Shown here piece after piece: positions 46,376 through 55,695 of a stretch of DNA of 64,000 nt. How positions within the stretch are numbered: the first letter of the stretch is position 1; each line of letters starts with the position of its first letter. A program made the position numbers and the translations under genes. Under the pieces are notes generated by a model. It searched no databases. It had not been told where the DNA came from and was given only the letters and a program-made list of their open reading frames with translations. The stretch is from Lachnospira sp. Lineage in GTDB: Bacteria > Bacillota > Clostridia > Lachnospirales > Lachnospiraceae. Where the stretch lies: contig JAGATQ010000039.1 of the NCBI GenBank assembly GCA_017621205.1, positions 62,001 through 126,000 on the forward strand, in the 5' to 3' direction.

Positions 46376-47815
46376 ATGTCTGAAAAGAATAGAATGGATT
46401 ATGAAGGTGACAATAATATGTCAAGTGATGCTTCACAGCAGGAAGAAGGAATTGTTCGTATTAGTGAGGATAGAATGACAGCGACAATAGAACTTCCCAA
46501 GCCTGAGCCGGGGCAGGAATATACAGTAGAGATGATTGTTGGAATGCTTAACGAGAATGATGTCAGGGAAGGAATTTTTGAGGAAGCAATCCAACAGATG
46601 CTGCGGGATAAGGTATACCATACAGAAACGGAGGTTGCTTTTGGCAAACCGCCGAAGCATGGTGAGGACGGTTATTTTATCTATCATTTTAATACGAATC
46701 CTCGTTCTGCACCTGAAGTTTTGGAGGATGGTTCTGTAGATTACAGAAATTTACAATGTTTTGAGTCTGTAACAAAGGACCAGATGATTGCGGAATATGT
46801 ACGGGAGACTAAGGGAGTGGACGGTTATGATGTGACAGGAAAGCCGATACCTGCCCAGAAGGGAAAGCCCAAACCTGCCATACGTGGTAAACATATCTAT
46901 ATGAGTGAAGATAAAAGATATTTTTATTCTGATGTAGATGGTAAGATTAGTTTTGACGACAGTATTGGTAAGATAACGATTTCTAATAGCTGGACGATTA
47001 CAGGAGATGTGGACGCTTCCACCGGTAATATTTCTTTTAAGGGAGATGTTGAGGTAATGGGTTCTATCCTTGCGGGATATAAAGTGGAGGTGACGGGGAG
47101 CCTTGTAGTAAGTGGAATTGTGGAGGCGGCTACGCTTTTGGTTGGTAAGGATGTAATGCTAAAAAGTGGTATGTCTGGTAATGGGAAGGGAATTATTGTT
47201 GCTGGTGGTAATGTAGAAGGACGCTTTTTTGAACAGGCGAATATTGAGTGTGGCGGATATGTTTATGCGAATTCTATTATGAATTGTTATATAGATTCTA
47301 AGGATATGGTAGTTCTCTCCGGAAACCGGGGTGTACTTTTAGCGGGGCGTGTCTATGCACTTCGTGGTGTGGAGGCTGTAAATATTGGCAATGAAGCACA
47401 GGTACACACATATATTAAGGTGGGTATGGAACCCAAGATGCGTAAACGTTATGAAGAGCTTCGCAAAGAGATTGACCTGGCAGAAAGAGATATAGAAAAG
47501 CTTTCCAAAATACAACAATCTTTAAGTGTTGCCAGGATAGCTCCTGAACAAAAGAGCGAGATGGAGAAAAAGAAAGTACAAATCACCCGGACAAAGATAC
47601 AAAAATCGACGGAGCTTGAGAAGCTTAGGGATGAGAGTAAGGATTTGGAAGCACAGATTGAAGCTGGTAAGCAGGCAGCAGTTGTAGTGGATGAGTGGGC
47701 TCATGCAGGATGTTCTATCACCATTAATGGTGCAACTAACAATATAAAAGAAGATATCAAGGGAATTGTGTTCAGCCTGCGTAAGGGTAATGTTGTAATG
47801 AATTATAAAGAATAA
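46376..47815 (+). CDS. FapA/DUF342 family protein
   Basis: 479 residues. An N-terminal segment precedes the FapA domain (about 85-170, with VDYRNLQCFESVTKDQMIAEYV and GVDGYDVTGKPIPAQKGK). A right-handed beta-helix rich in short Gly/Val repeats follows (about 180-345), then a coiled coil (about 350-435). DUF342 proteins affect cell polarity and flagellar assembly in some bacteria and are of unclear role in Firmicutes; no flagellar genes lie nearby. The ATG at 46376 follows AAGGAGGGG. Confidence 0.85.
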   Translation: MSEKNRMDYEGDNNMSSDASQQEEGIVRISEDRMTATIELPKPEPGQEYTVEMIVGMLNENDVREGIFEEAIQQMLRDKVYHTETEVAFGKPPKHGEDGYFIYHFNTNPRSAPEVLEDGSVDYRNLQCFESVTKDQMIAEYVRETKGVDGYDVTGKPIPAQKGKPKPAIRGKHIYMSEDKRYFYSDVDGKISFDDSIGKITISNSWTITGDVDASTGNISFKGDVEVMGSILAGYKVEVTGSLVVSGIVEAATLLVGKDVMLKSGMSGNGKGIIVAGGNVEGRFFEQANIECGGYVYANSIMNCYIDSKDMVVLSGNRGVLLAGRVYALRGVEAVNIGNEAQVHTYIKVGMEPKMRKRYEELRKEIDLAERDIEKLSKIQQSLSVARIAPEQKSEMEKKKVQITRTKIQKSTELEKLRDESKDLEAQIEAGKQAAVVVDEWAHAGCSITINGATNNIKEDIKGIVFSLRKGNVVMNYKE

Positions 47816-47869
47816 TAAGATAACATTGCCAGTGTCAGATGTAATTCCAAGGAAGGGTAATTGTTCGCA

Positions 47870-49168
47870 ATGGATGTGGAATATGAGGAAGTGGTTTCGT
47901 CTATTCTGGCGATTCCAAGATATAAAAAAAAGGCGAATCTGGAGACGGTATCGTATCTGCTCAGATTACTGCATCATCCGCTTGCACATGTTAAGGTGAT
48001 TCATGTGGCTGGGACCAATGGTAAGGGTTCTGTCTGTGCATATTTAGACAGCATTGGTAAAGCTCAGGGTTATTCCATGGGGTTGTTTACCTCCCCCCAT
48101 TTGCTCACTATTCGGGAGAGAATGCGGGTAGGTGGGGAGATGATTTCTGAAAGCGATTTCGTTTTGTGCTATAAAAAGGTGCGTCAGGCAGAGGAACAGA
48201 TGCTTGCAGATGGTGGTGTGCCAGCGACCTTTTTTGAGGTTATATTTTGTATGGCAGCGGTTTATTTTGCTGAAAAACATGTTGATTATGCCATTGTGGA
48301 GGCAGGAATTGGTGGCAGAAGTGACACAACCAATATTGTACATCCAGTTCTTTCTATTATAACCTCTGTTGGGTTGGACCATGTTGCTATTTTAGGTGAT
48401 ACAATTTCCCAAATTGCTTATGAGAAGGCGGGTGTGCTAAAGACTTCGGTTCCTGCTGTTATTGGTCTTGTGCCGGAAGAAGCGAAGGAGGTCATTCGTC
48501 GATATGGAGAGGAGATTGACGCTTCTTGTCAGTTTATTGAAGAATATGGGTTACGGATTTTGAAAAATCGTCCAGAAGGGATTGATTTTTCTTTGGATTG
48601 TGGGTATGATAAGGAAGGTTTCTTCCACACTGGTCTGATGGGAGCATTTCAGGCATTTAATGCGGCAGTAGCGATTCTTGCTGCTAAGAGGCTGTTTGAT
48701 ATACCGTATTCTGTGCTGTTTGGAGCTATTGCAGATACAGTCTGGGAAGGTCGGATGGAGGAAGTTGCCCCTCGTTTTTATGTGGATGGGGCTCACAATG
48801 AAGAAGCGATGCATGCGTTTGCAGATACCGTTTTGACCTGCTTTGGGGACAAGCCTAAGGTAGTGCTTTATGCTGTGGCGAATGATAAGGATGATGTATC
48901 TATGCTTCGTGAGCTGCTTTTAAGTGGTGTTCATACTATCATAGTGACAGAGCTTTTAAATGAACGCCGTACAGATGTGCAGCAGGTGGGTGCCTTGATA
49001 AGGCAGGAGGCACGGTTACTTGGAATAGATAAGATAGAGATTAAGGAAATGGCAGAACTTTCAAAGGCACTGGACTATGTAAGAGCTATTCAGAATACGA
49101 AGGATTATGTGTTCTGCGTTGGTTCCCTGTATCTGGTTGCTGCGGTGAAGGAGGTATTTAATGATTAA
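47870..49168 (+). CDS. folC: Folylpolyglutamate synthase / dihydrofolate synthase
   Basis: Adds glutamate to folates, often also making dihydrofolate. 432 residues from the ATG; a TTG at 47861 sits closer to the GGAAGGG site and may be the true start (435 residues). The Mur-ligase fold has P-loop VAGTNGKGSV (about 48-57), the LFTSPHL segment and C-terminal FYVDGAHNEEAM. The stop overlaps the start of a 50-residue gene by eight bases. Confidence 0.93.
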   Translation: MDVEYEEVVSSILAIPRYKKKANLETVSYLLRLLHHPLAHVKVIHVAGTNGKGSVCAYLDSIGKAQGYSMGLFTSPHLLTIRERMRVGGEMISESDFVLCYKKVRQAEEQMLADGGVPATFFEVIFCMAAVYFAEKHVDYAIVEAGIGGRSDTTNIVHPVLSIITSVGLDHVAILGDTISQIAYEKAGVLKTSVPAVIGLVPEEAKEVIRRYGEEIDASCQFIEEYGLRILKNRPEGIDFSLDCGYDKEGFFHTGLMGAFQAFNAAVAILAAKRLFDIPYSVLFGAIADTVWEGRMEEVAPRFYVDGAHNEEAMHAFADTVLTCFGDKPKVVLYAVANDKDDVSMLRELLLSGVHTIIVTELLNERRTDVQQVGALIRQEARLLGIDKIEIKEMAELSKALDYVRAIQNTKDYVFCVGSLYLVAAVKEVFND

Positions 49169-49313
49169 CTTTGAGGAAGAGATAAAGAAGTTTAAACCGA
49201 GTCTGGAGATTGAGGATGTAGAGAATGCAGTCTATGAAAATGAGATGCAGGATATCATGGATGTGATGCAGATGATGGCGGAGCAGGGTAACGATAATGA
49301 AAGTCAACAGTAA
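49161..49313 (+). CDS. Small acidic protein overlapping folC
   Basis: 50 residues, starting MINFEEEIKKFKPSLEIEDV and ending in a polar tail; strongly acidic, with an amphipathic helix (about 20-42: AVYENEMQDIMDVMQMMAEQ). The ATG lies inside the last codons of folC and has GAAGGAGG (49146-49153) upstream. It ends 12 bases before the zinc-ribbon TPR gene, whose ribosome site follows at once. Tight coupling on both sides argues that it is real. Function unknown. Confidence 0.7.
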   Translation: MINFEEEIKKFKPSLEIEDVENAVYENEMQDIMDVMQMMAEQGNDNESQQ

Positions 49314-49325
49314 GGTGGTAGAAGA

Positions 49326-50759
49326 ATGAATTGTATGAGATGTGGTGCCCCGTTACTGATTAATGGAACCTGTAGTCAGTGTGGTCTTAAGGAAGCATTT
49401 GTCAAAAAGTGTATCAGAACCTCAGATTATTATTATAACCGGGGGCTGGATAAAGCACAGGTGCGGGATTTGTCTGGGGCAATTAATGATTTAAAGAAGG
49501 CACTTCACTATAACAAATATAATATACAGGCAAGGAATCTGCTAGGTTTATGTTATCATGAGATGGGGGAGATGGTATCTGCATTAAGTGAGTGGATTGT
49601 AAGCCAGCATTTTAAGCCAGAGGATAATGACGCTGACGATTACATAAAATCCATTCAGCATAATTCTGCAAGGCTTCAGGAGGTCAATGGAACGATTCGT
49701 AAATATAACCAGACCTTGACATATCTGCGGCAGGGAGATTATGATTTAGCATTAATTCAGTTAAAGCGTGTACTTGGTATGAGTCCGAATTTTGTTAATG
49801 GACATCTGTTGCTCGCCCTGCTCTTTATTAAAACGGACAATAAGGAGAAAGCAAAAAAGGCACTTAGAAAAGTGCTTCGTATTGATGCGAATAACACACT
49901 TGCGTTAAAGTATTACCGGGAGATAGCTGGTAATCCGGGTATTAGCCGTCATGTAGAAAATGGGGGACGTAAGGAGAATGCAGCAGAAACAGGCGGCAAC
50001 CAGATTACACCTCGGGAGAGTGATGAGCGTAAGATTAAGCATAAGGAGATTGCTCCGAGTAATCAGCTTTCCATCGACCAATATGTGGAGTCCTCCAACA
50101 ACAAATATACATTTGTCGGTATTGTAGTAGGGCTGCTTGTAGGTATAGCAGTTATGTATTTCCTGTTTATTCCTCAAAAGACAGCCGAGCTTGCCAATAG
50201 CTATGACACATTAAAGCAGGAATATAATGAGGAGTTATCCAGCAAGAATAAAACGATTTCCGGACTGAAGGACAATGCCACCAGCCTGGAACAGAGTGTG
50301 AATCAGTTAACACAGGAATTGGCGAAAGCTACGGGAGAGTCTTCCAGTGGCAATGTATTTGAGAATATTATGAATGCTGCCAAGTCTTATATGGATGGCG
50401 ATGAAACAAAATCGGCAGAATATTTAACAAGGGTGGATATTAAGGATGTAGATTCCAAGGATGCGAAGAAGCTTTATAATGAGTTGTATGAAAAGGTGAT
50501 GCCCAAGGTGGCGGCACAGGCATACAACAAAGGGTACTCACAGTTGAGTTCAGGTAATTATGAGGAAGCATTGGAGAATCTGACACTTGCCATTGAATAT
50601 GATGAAACCAACGAGGATGCTTTATATTATCTGGGACGAACCTATCAGCACATGATGAAATATGATAAGGCGAAGGAGACCTATCAAAAGGTAATCTCCA
50701 AGTTCCCGGATTCCAGAAGAGCCAGACAGGCAGAGGATAATATGGCGATGATTGGGTAG
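49326..50759 (+). CDS. Zinc-ribbon, TPR and coiled-coil membrane protein
   Basis: 477 residues. An N-terminal zinc ribbon (CMRCG...CSQCG, residues 3-18) is followed by two or three TPR units (about 33-105 and 137-205). A charged linker precedes one membrane helix (about 260-281), then an outside coiled coil (about 285-335) and C-terminal TPRs (about 395-475: GNYEEALENLTLAIEYD and YDKAKETYQKVISKFPDS). Soluble TPRs on both sides of the membrane suggest a scaffold. It is the last gene after folC and the small gene. Not assigned to a named protein. Confidence 0.8.
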   Translation: MNCMRCGAPLLINGTCSQCGLKEAFVKKCIRTSDYYYNRGLDKAQVRDLSGAINDLKKALHYNKYNIQARNLLGLCYHEMGEMVSALSEWIVSQHFKPEDNDADDYIKSIQHNSARLQEVNGTIRKYNQTLTYLRQGDYDLALIQLKRVLGMSPNFVNGHLLLALLFIKTDNKEKAKKALRKVLRIDANNTLALKYYREIAGNPGISRHVENGGRKENAAETGGNQITPRESDERKIKHKEIAPSNQLSIDQYVESSNNKYTFVGIVVGLLVGIAVMYFLFIPQKTAELANSYDTLKQEYNEELSSKNKTISGLKDNATSLEQSVNQLTQELAKATGESSSGNVFENIMNAAKSYMDGDETKSAEYLTRVDIKDVDSKDAKKLYNELYEKVMPKVAAQAYNKGYSQLSSGNYEEALENLTLAIEYDETNEDALYYLGRTYQHMMKYDKAKETYQKVISKFPDSRRARQAEDNMAMIG

Positions 50760-50786
50760 AAACAGGAAGAATATAATTTAGTACAC

Positions 50787-50825
50787 AAAGGAAGACAACA
50801 GGTTTATTTGTTGTCTTCCTTTTTA
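50787..50825 (+). terminator. Intrinsic terminator after the zinc-ribbon TPR gene
   Basis: A 14-bp stem (50787-50800 with 50809-50822) with an eight-base loop is followed by T residues. Confidence 0.85.
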
Positions 50826-50863
50826 TTTATGTAAATGAATTATTTAATAAAAGGGGTGATAGT

Positions 50864-51199
50864 ATGAATCCGGTATTTGAGATTCGAAGAAACTATTTGA
50901 TAATTACAGTGGATGGAGAGTTGGACCATTATATGGCAGATCAAATTCGCTTAAAGGCAGATACTTATCTGGAGGGAACAAGAATAAAAAATGTCATTTT
51001 TAATTTTCAGCATACAACCTTTATGGATAGTTCAGGTGTTGGTGTAATTATGGGACGATATAAACAGGTGAGGCGGATGAAGGGGAAGCTTTATGCTGTT
51101 CATATGAATGATTCCATTAAACGAATTATCCTGATATCGGGTTTACATAAGCTGGTTTGTGAGAGGGATAGTATTGAGGATGCATTAAAGTCGGAGTAG
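50864..51199 (+). CDS. spoIIAA: Anti-sigma F factor antagonist SpoIIAA
   Basis: 111-residue STAS protein that, when unphosphorylated, frees sigma F from SpoIIAB in the forespore. The phosphorylatable serine lies in FMDSSGVGVIMGRY (about residue 56-57). AAGGGGTG precedes the ATG. It is first in the spoIIAA-spoIIAB-sigF operon. Confidence 0.95.
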   Translation: MNPVFEIRRNYLIITVDGELDHYMADQIRLKADTYLEGTRIKNVIFNFQHTTFMDSSGVGVIMGRYKQVRRMKGKLYAVHMNDSIKRIILISGLHKLVCERDSIEDALKSE

Positions 51200-51210
51200 G
51201 AGGAAAAACC

Positions 51211-51750
51211 ATGGGTCATCAGGCATTTTGGAAAAAAACAGATACGGATACATCAGAAAAACAGGCAGGAGAGGAATTATGGGAACAGGAAAGAAACATT
51301 AGAGATAATAAAATGGAGGTAAGCATTCTTGCAATACCGGAAAATGAACAGCTTGCACGGATGCTGGTAACAGCGTTTGTTATGCCATTAAATCCAACCA
51401 TTGAGGAGCTTTCGGATATAAAAACAGCGGTGTCAGAAGCAGTGACCAATGCGATTATTCACGGTTATCCTAAGGAGCTATTTTTTGGGGAGGAAAAATA
51501 TGTACATATAACCTGTAGAAATGAGGAGCATACATTACATGTTAAGATACAGGATGAAGGGGTAGGGATTGAAGATGTGAAAAAGGCCATGGAACCGATG
51601 TATACAACAAAGCCGGAGCTGGAACGTTCCGGAATGGGGTTCGCCTTTATGGAGGCCTTTATGGATGGAATACTTGTAAAGTCTAAGCTTCAAAAGGGAG
51701 TGACGGTGATAATGAACAAAACAATAGGAAAGGAAGTATGCCATGAGTGA
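51211..51750 (+). CDS. spoIIAB: Anti-sigma F factor SpoIIAB with N-terminal extension
   Basis: GHKL-fold kinase that binds sigma F and phosphorylates SpoIIAA. 179 residues; the usual protein is about 145. The first 34 residues (rich in Lys, Asp and Glu) have no counterpart I know. The core shows N box VSEAVTNAIIHGY, IQDEGVGIED and SGMGFAFME. The AGGAGGAA site fits the start at 51211; an internal ATG at 51313 would give a normal length but lacks a site. It overlaps sigF by eight bases. Confidence 0.93.
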   Translation: MGHQAFWKKTDTDTSEKQAGEELWEQERNIRDNKMEVSILAIPENEQLARMLVTAFVMPLNPTIEELSDIKTAVSEAVTNAIIHGYPKELFFGEEKYVHITCRNEEHTLHVKIQDEGVGIEDVKKAMEPMYTTKPELERSGMGFAFMEAFMDGILVKSKLQKGVTVIMNKTIGKEVCHE

Positions 51751-52462
51751 AACCTTGGAATTGCTCATTGCGGCAAGACAAGGTAAAACAGAGGCACGAA
51801 AGAGACTGTTAGAGGAAAATGTAGGACTCGTCTGGAGTGTTGCCAGACGCTTTCAAAACCGGGGACAGGAGCTGGAGGATTTATTTCAGATTGGCTGTAT
51901 CGGTTTAATAAAGGCAATTGATAATTTTGATACCGACCGTCCGGTGCAGCTATCAACCTATGCTGTTCCTATGATTATGGGGGAAATCAAACGATTTTTA
52001 CGGGATGATGGCATGGTGAAGGTTAGCCGGACACTAAAGGAGCAGGGCTACCGCATTAAGCTTGCTTCGGATGCTATCCGGAGTGAGTGCGGAAGAGAAG
52101 CAACCATCGAGGAGATTGCGGTAGCAACAGAGCTTAGTCAGGAAGAAATTATGGTGGCATTGGATGCCAATGCCATGGTGGATTCCATCGATAGAACGAT
52201 TAGTAACCGGGAAGGGGATGTCGGTTTTGTGGGAGAATGTATCCGTTCCCCAGAGGATGGTCACGGACAGGTGGAAAATGAAATGCTGGTTAAGCAGTTG
52301 ATGGATGGGTTAAATGAACTGGAACGAAACGTGATACAGATGCGGTTTTATGAGGATAAAACACAGGTAGAAATCGGGGAACTGCTTCATATTTCCCAAG
52401 TACAGGTCTCCCGTTTAGAAAAGCGGGCAATCAAAAAGATGAGAGGATTTGGTGAGGCATAA
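51743..52462 (+). CDS. sigF: RNA polymerase sigma-F factor
   Basis: Forespore-specific sigma factor, 239 residues. Region 2 has NVGLVWSVARRF, LEDLFQIGCIGLIKAIDNFD and YAVPMIMGEIKRFLRDD. Region 3 has KVSRTLKEQ. Region 4 has TQVEIGELLHISQVQVSRLEKRAIKKMR. It overlaps spoIIAB and is the last gene of the operon. Its tail faces the spoVA operon. Confidence 0.95.
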   Translation: MSETLELLIAARQGKTEARKRLLEENVGLVWSVARRFQNRGQELEDLFQIGCIGLIKAIDNFDTDRPVQLSTYAVPMIMGEIKRFLRDDGMVKVSRTLKEQGYRIKLASDAIRSECGREATIEEIAVATELSQEEIMVALDANAMVDSIDRTISNREGDVGFVGECIRSPEDGHGQVENEMLVKQLMDGLNELERNVIQMRFYEDKTQVEIGELLHISQVQVSRLEKRAIKKMRGFGEA

Positions 52463-52511
52463 TTGTAAGCATTATGCTATATGCTACTGCCTGTGTTCGC
52501 AGGCTTATTCA

Positions 52512-52551
52512 CAAAAAAGTGGAGCCATGCACTAATTTCTTAGTGCATAGC
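52512..52551 (-). terminator. Intrinsic terminator of the spoVA operon
   Basis: On the minus strand a 15-bp stem with two G-U pairs and a GAAA loop is followed by A then six T residues, about 100 bases after spoVAE. Confidence 0.75.
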
Positions 52552-52648
52552 CCCATATATATGAAAAGCAAACCCATGGTATTTGCTTATTAGCACAATA
52601 TTGGGTAACCCTTGTAGTTTGTTGCTTGTTATTACAGTCACATGGAGT

Positions 52649-53005
52649 TTACTTTTTCATCTTAGGCTGGAAAACCAGGGAGGCAAAATAGGAAAAAATC
52701 AGTGCTGCAGAACAGCCTACTGCTGCAGATTCAAAGCCTCCTCTAAATAATCCGACGAAGCCGGACATTTGAACGGTTTCTTTAATTCCTTTAAACAGGC
52801 TGTAGCCAAATCCGGTTAAAGGAACAGTGGCACCACAGCCTGCCCAGTCGACAAAGGGTTCATAAATACCAAGAAGACCAAGGACGACACCGGTAACGAC
52901 CAAGGTTACCATAATTCGTCCGGGCATCATTTTTGTTTTTTCCATCAATATTTGTGCCAGAATACATATGATACCGCCGGCAACAAATGCTTTAATATAA
53001 TCCAT
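52649..53005 (-). CDS. spoVAE: Stage V sporulation protein AE (SpoVAEb-type)
   Basis: 118-residue membrane protein with three to four helices; part of the channel that moves dipicolinic acid into the forespore and out on germination. The segments FVAGGIICILAQIL, YEPFVDWAGCGATVPLTGFG and GLFRGGFESAAVGCSAAL match the family and echo SpoVAC. It is the last gene of the operon. Confidence 0.92.
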   Translation of the reverse strand: MDYIKAFVAGGIICILAQILMEKTKMMPGRIMVTLVVTGVVLGLLGIYEPFVDWAGCGATVPLTGFGYSLFKGIKETVQMSGFVGLFRGGFESAAVGCSAALIFSYFASLVFQPKMKK

Positions 53006-53041
53006 ATTGTATGCTCCTTTTTTATAATTGTGTTTAAAAAT

Positions 53042-54067
53042 TTAACGTAATTCAAACAGGATTGCATGGGCTATGCCAGGAATAGGTTGGCCTTCATTGT
53101 AGCTTACCGTTGAGAGTAAGGCACCTGTCGGGACAAAAAGTACCCGTTTCCAGTTCCCCTCAAGCATCTGTTTCGTGATATAGCCAGCGAGGGTGATGGC
53201 AGAGCAGCCACATCCACTTCCGCCGCATCCGGTATTTTGTGTATCCGGATCAAAGATTTCGATACCGCAGTCCCGATGCTGTTTTTGAATGTCATATCCA
53301 TTTTCTTCGAGAAGGTTTAACAGAATTTCTTGTCCAACCTTACCCAAATCCCCAGTAAATATGCGGTCATAATCCTCTGGTGTTGCACTAAAGTCCTGTA
53401 GGTGCTGATAGATGGTGGAAGCAGCGGCAGGTGCCATGCAGGCGCCCATGTTCAGGCTATCCTTAACGCCATAGTCAACAATTTTTCCGGTAGTGATGCC
53501 ACGGATAATAATATCTCCTTTCGTAGCAGAGAGGACAAAGGCACCGCTTCCGGTTACAGTCCATGTGGAACTTACCGGACGCTGATTGGCATATTCCAAA
53601 GGAAAACGAAAGGTTTTTTCAGCCCCTCCGAAGTGACTGGAAGCGGTAGCAAGCACATAATCGGCATATCCGCCTGCCAAGGTCATGGATGCCATACTAA
53701 GAGCTTCTCCTACGGTAGAGCAGGCACCATAGATGCCGAAGAAAGGAATATCCATATCTTTTACTGCAAATGTGGTAGCAATCAACTGTCCTAATAAATC
53801 GCCTCCATAGAGATACCGCATATCATTGGGCTGTAAGTTGGCCTTCTTAAGAGCCGTTTTACATGCCTGCTCCATAAATTCGCTCTCGCCCTCCTCCCAA
53901 GTATCCTGTCCGAATGCTGCATCTTCAATGACCTGATCAAAGTAGCCTCCTAAAGGACCTTCTCCTTCCTTTTTTCCAGCAATGCTTGCCCAGGAAACCA
54001 GTCCCGGCGCATTCGCATAATAAATGCTTTGTTTTCCTAACGGTCCATTTTCTTTTTTATTAACCAT
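53042..54067 (-). CDS. spoVAD: Stage V sporulation protein AD
   Basis: 341 residues with a thiolase-like fold, the DPA-binding soluble component of the SpoVA complex. The FFGIYGACSTVGEALSMA segment holds the residue equivalent to the thiolase active-site cysteine. GCGGSGCGCSAITLAGYI near the C-terminus is typical. It lies between spoVAC and spoVAE with gaps of nine and 36 bases. Confidence 0.95.
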   Translation of the reverse strand: MVNKKENGPLGKQSIYYANAPGLVSWASIAGKKEGEGPLGGYFDQVIEDAAFGQDTWEEGESEFMEQACKTALKKANLQPNDMRYLYGGDLLGQLIATTFAVKDMDIPFFGIYGACSTVGEALSMASMTLAGGYADYVLATASSHFGGAEKTFRFPLEYANQRPVSSTWTVTGSGAFVLSATKGDIIIRGITTGKIVDYGVKDSLNMGACMAPAAASTIYQHLQDFSATPEDYDRIFTGDLGKVGQEILLNLLEENGYDIQKQHRDCGIEIFDPDTQNTGCGGSGCGCSAITLAGYITKQMLEGNWKRVLFVPTGALLSTVSYNEGQPIPGIAHAILFELR

Positions 54068-54076
54068 AACAGCCTC

Positions 54077-54541
54077 CTAACCCACCCAGCCAAGCAGGGT
54101 GCCAATATAATAAATTAATCCTGCGACAAAGGAGGAGAAGATACCATAGAGTATCACGGGTCCGGCAATGGTGAAGATTTTTACCCCGATACCGAATACC
54201 TGTCCTTCCTTTTGGAACTCAATGGCCGGTGCAGCCACGGAATTGGCAAAGCCGGTAATGGGAACCAAGGCTCCGGCTCCCCCCCAGTTTGCAATGGAAG
54301 GGTAAATGTTAAGTCCTGTAAATAACACACTTAAAAATATAAGAATCAGTGTGACCCAGAGACTTGCTGTTATTTCGCTTACTGTTGTAAAATGCTGAAT
54401 CAGATTTTTAATGACCTGTCCCAGTGTGCAGATAGCACCTCCTGTAATAAAGGCCTTTAAACAATTGAGCCATACGTTTGCACTGGGAGTAATTTCTTCG
54501 ACATATTGATTATATGCTTCTTTTGTTGGTTCTTTCCGCAT
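54077..54541 (-). CDS. spoVAC: Stage V sporulation protein AC
   Basis: 154-residue membrane protein of the SpoVA channel (mechanosensitive in Bacillus), with about four helices: FITGGAICTLGQVIK, SLWVTLILIFLSVLF, GGAGALVPITGFANSVA and FTIAGPVILYGIFSSFV. The start ending at 54541 has TGGAGGAA upstream and is chosen over a longer frame. Confidence 0.94.
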   Translation of the reverse strand: MRKEPTKEAYNQYVEEITPSANVWLNCLKAFITGGAICTLGQVIKNLIQHFTTVSEITASLWVTLILIFLSVLFTGLNIYPSIANWGGAGALVPITGFANSVAAPAIEFQKEGQVFGIGVKIFTIAGPVILYGIFSSFVAGLIYYIGTLLGWVG

Positions 54542-54613
54542 AATAATTCCTCCATTTCTTTTCATTTATTAATTTGCTTTAAACTGCAAGTGATGATACC
54601 AGTTTTTTGTGCT

Positions 54614-55039
54614 TCATGGTCCGGGGTTGGTGAATAAAAACCATTGTACTATGACTCCCAGACATTTACCTAGTGCCAGAGCAACAATAACATAAGGAAG
54701 CCCATCCCGAAGACGTATCCTTCTAGTGAGAATTGGAAACATTTTGACAAGCTCTGCCAATGCACCGGAAAGGCAGCCAACAAAAAAACCAAAAAATAAT
54801 CCTAAAATGATAAGGCCAAGTTTACCAAAGGGCATGTCAATTTGATATAGAAAAATAATGTTTCCGAGTGTAATTCCAAGAATCAGCATGTTTTCATAAA
54901 GCATGACATGGTTTGCTGTATGGGTTTTTGTACTCAGCCTAGGTACTACACCAATTAGAATAATAAAGGCAACGAATCCGCAGGCAACACCAAACCCACA
55001 AAATATTGCAATCAGCAGCATTGAGATTTGAGCTAACAT
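54614..55039 (-). CDS. spoVAB: Stage V sporulation protein AB
   Basis: 141 residues, four membrane helices, matching SpoVAB (FCGFGVACGFVAFIILIGVVPR and GCLSGALAELVKMFPILTRR). It lies 17 bases after spoVAA on the minus strand. Required for the SpoVA channel in relatives. Confidence 0.9.
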   Translation of the reverse strand: MLAQISMLLIAIFCGFGVACGFVAFIILIGVVPRLSTKTHTANHVMLYENMLILGITLGNIIFLYQIDMPFGKLGLIILGLFFGFFVGCLSGALAELVKMFPILTRRIRLRDGLPYVIVALALGKCLGVIVQWFLFTNPGP

Positions 55040-55056
55040 GAGTTTTCTCTTCCTTT

Positions 55057-55695
55057 CTAAGACACATCCAGCGTTTTCTTATTTCTTCCCGAACTAATTG
55101 CAACTCCATCGTTTACATCCCGCTCATAGATACGCATCTGTGTTTCCAGTGGAGTAGGATCATCACTTAAGCGATGATAGGCAACGTGATTAAAAAAGTA
55201 AATCAAGCCGACAGGGAGACCAAGAGCATATCCCAGATGCAGAATCGTGGTCTTTTTGGGCACTTCTCCGGTAAACAATGTATATATCTGGTTAAATACT
55301 TCATTGACCCCCACATCATTGTTGTAAGTCATAATGGTAAAGGCGGCTCCAAAGAGAGAAACCAAAGAGACCAAAATAACTTTGATAATGGTAATGGTAC
55401 GCTCTTTTTTAGGAGCTGGTTCTGGTTTTTTATGAAAAACAATAAATTCCGGATCCCCAAGTGCCAGTACGGTTACATCAGGAAATTCCTGCTTAATCAG
55501 GGAGATTACCTTTAATACTGTAATAACCTGTCTGCCGTCCATGTTTTTATGAAAGGTAAACAGGGAAATTTTTTCTACTGCATTGGTGATAGCGGGGTCC
55601 TGACAAAAAACCGTTCCAATATCTTCAATGTTTATATTTTCTTTATAAACTACGGTACTGCGCTCTGGTTTGAAATATAAAATTTGTTCACTCAT
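55057..55695 (-). CDS. spoVAA: Stage V sporulation protein AA
   Basis: 212 residues. The soluble N-terminal half (about 1-98) has VTVLALGDPEFIVF; two membrane helices (about 104-124 and 153-172) and a polar tail follow. It overlaps the small upstream gene by four bases, which suggests coupled translation. Confidence 0.9.
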   Translation of the reverse strand: MSEQILYFKPERSTVVYKENINIEDIGTVFCQDPAITNAVEKISLFTFHKNMDGRQVITVLKVISLIKQEFPDVTVLALGDPEFIVFHKKPEPAPKKERTITIIKVILVSLVSLFGAAFTIMTYNNDVGVNEVFNQIYTLFTGEVPKKTTILHLGYALGLPVGLIYFFNHVAYHRLSDDPTPLETQMRIYERDVNDGVAISSGRNKKTLDVS

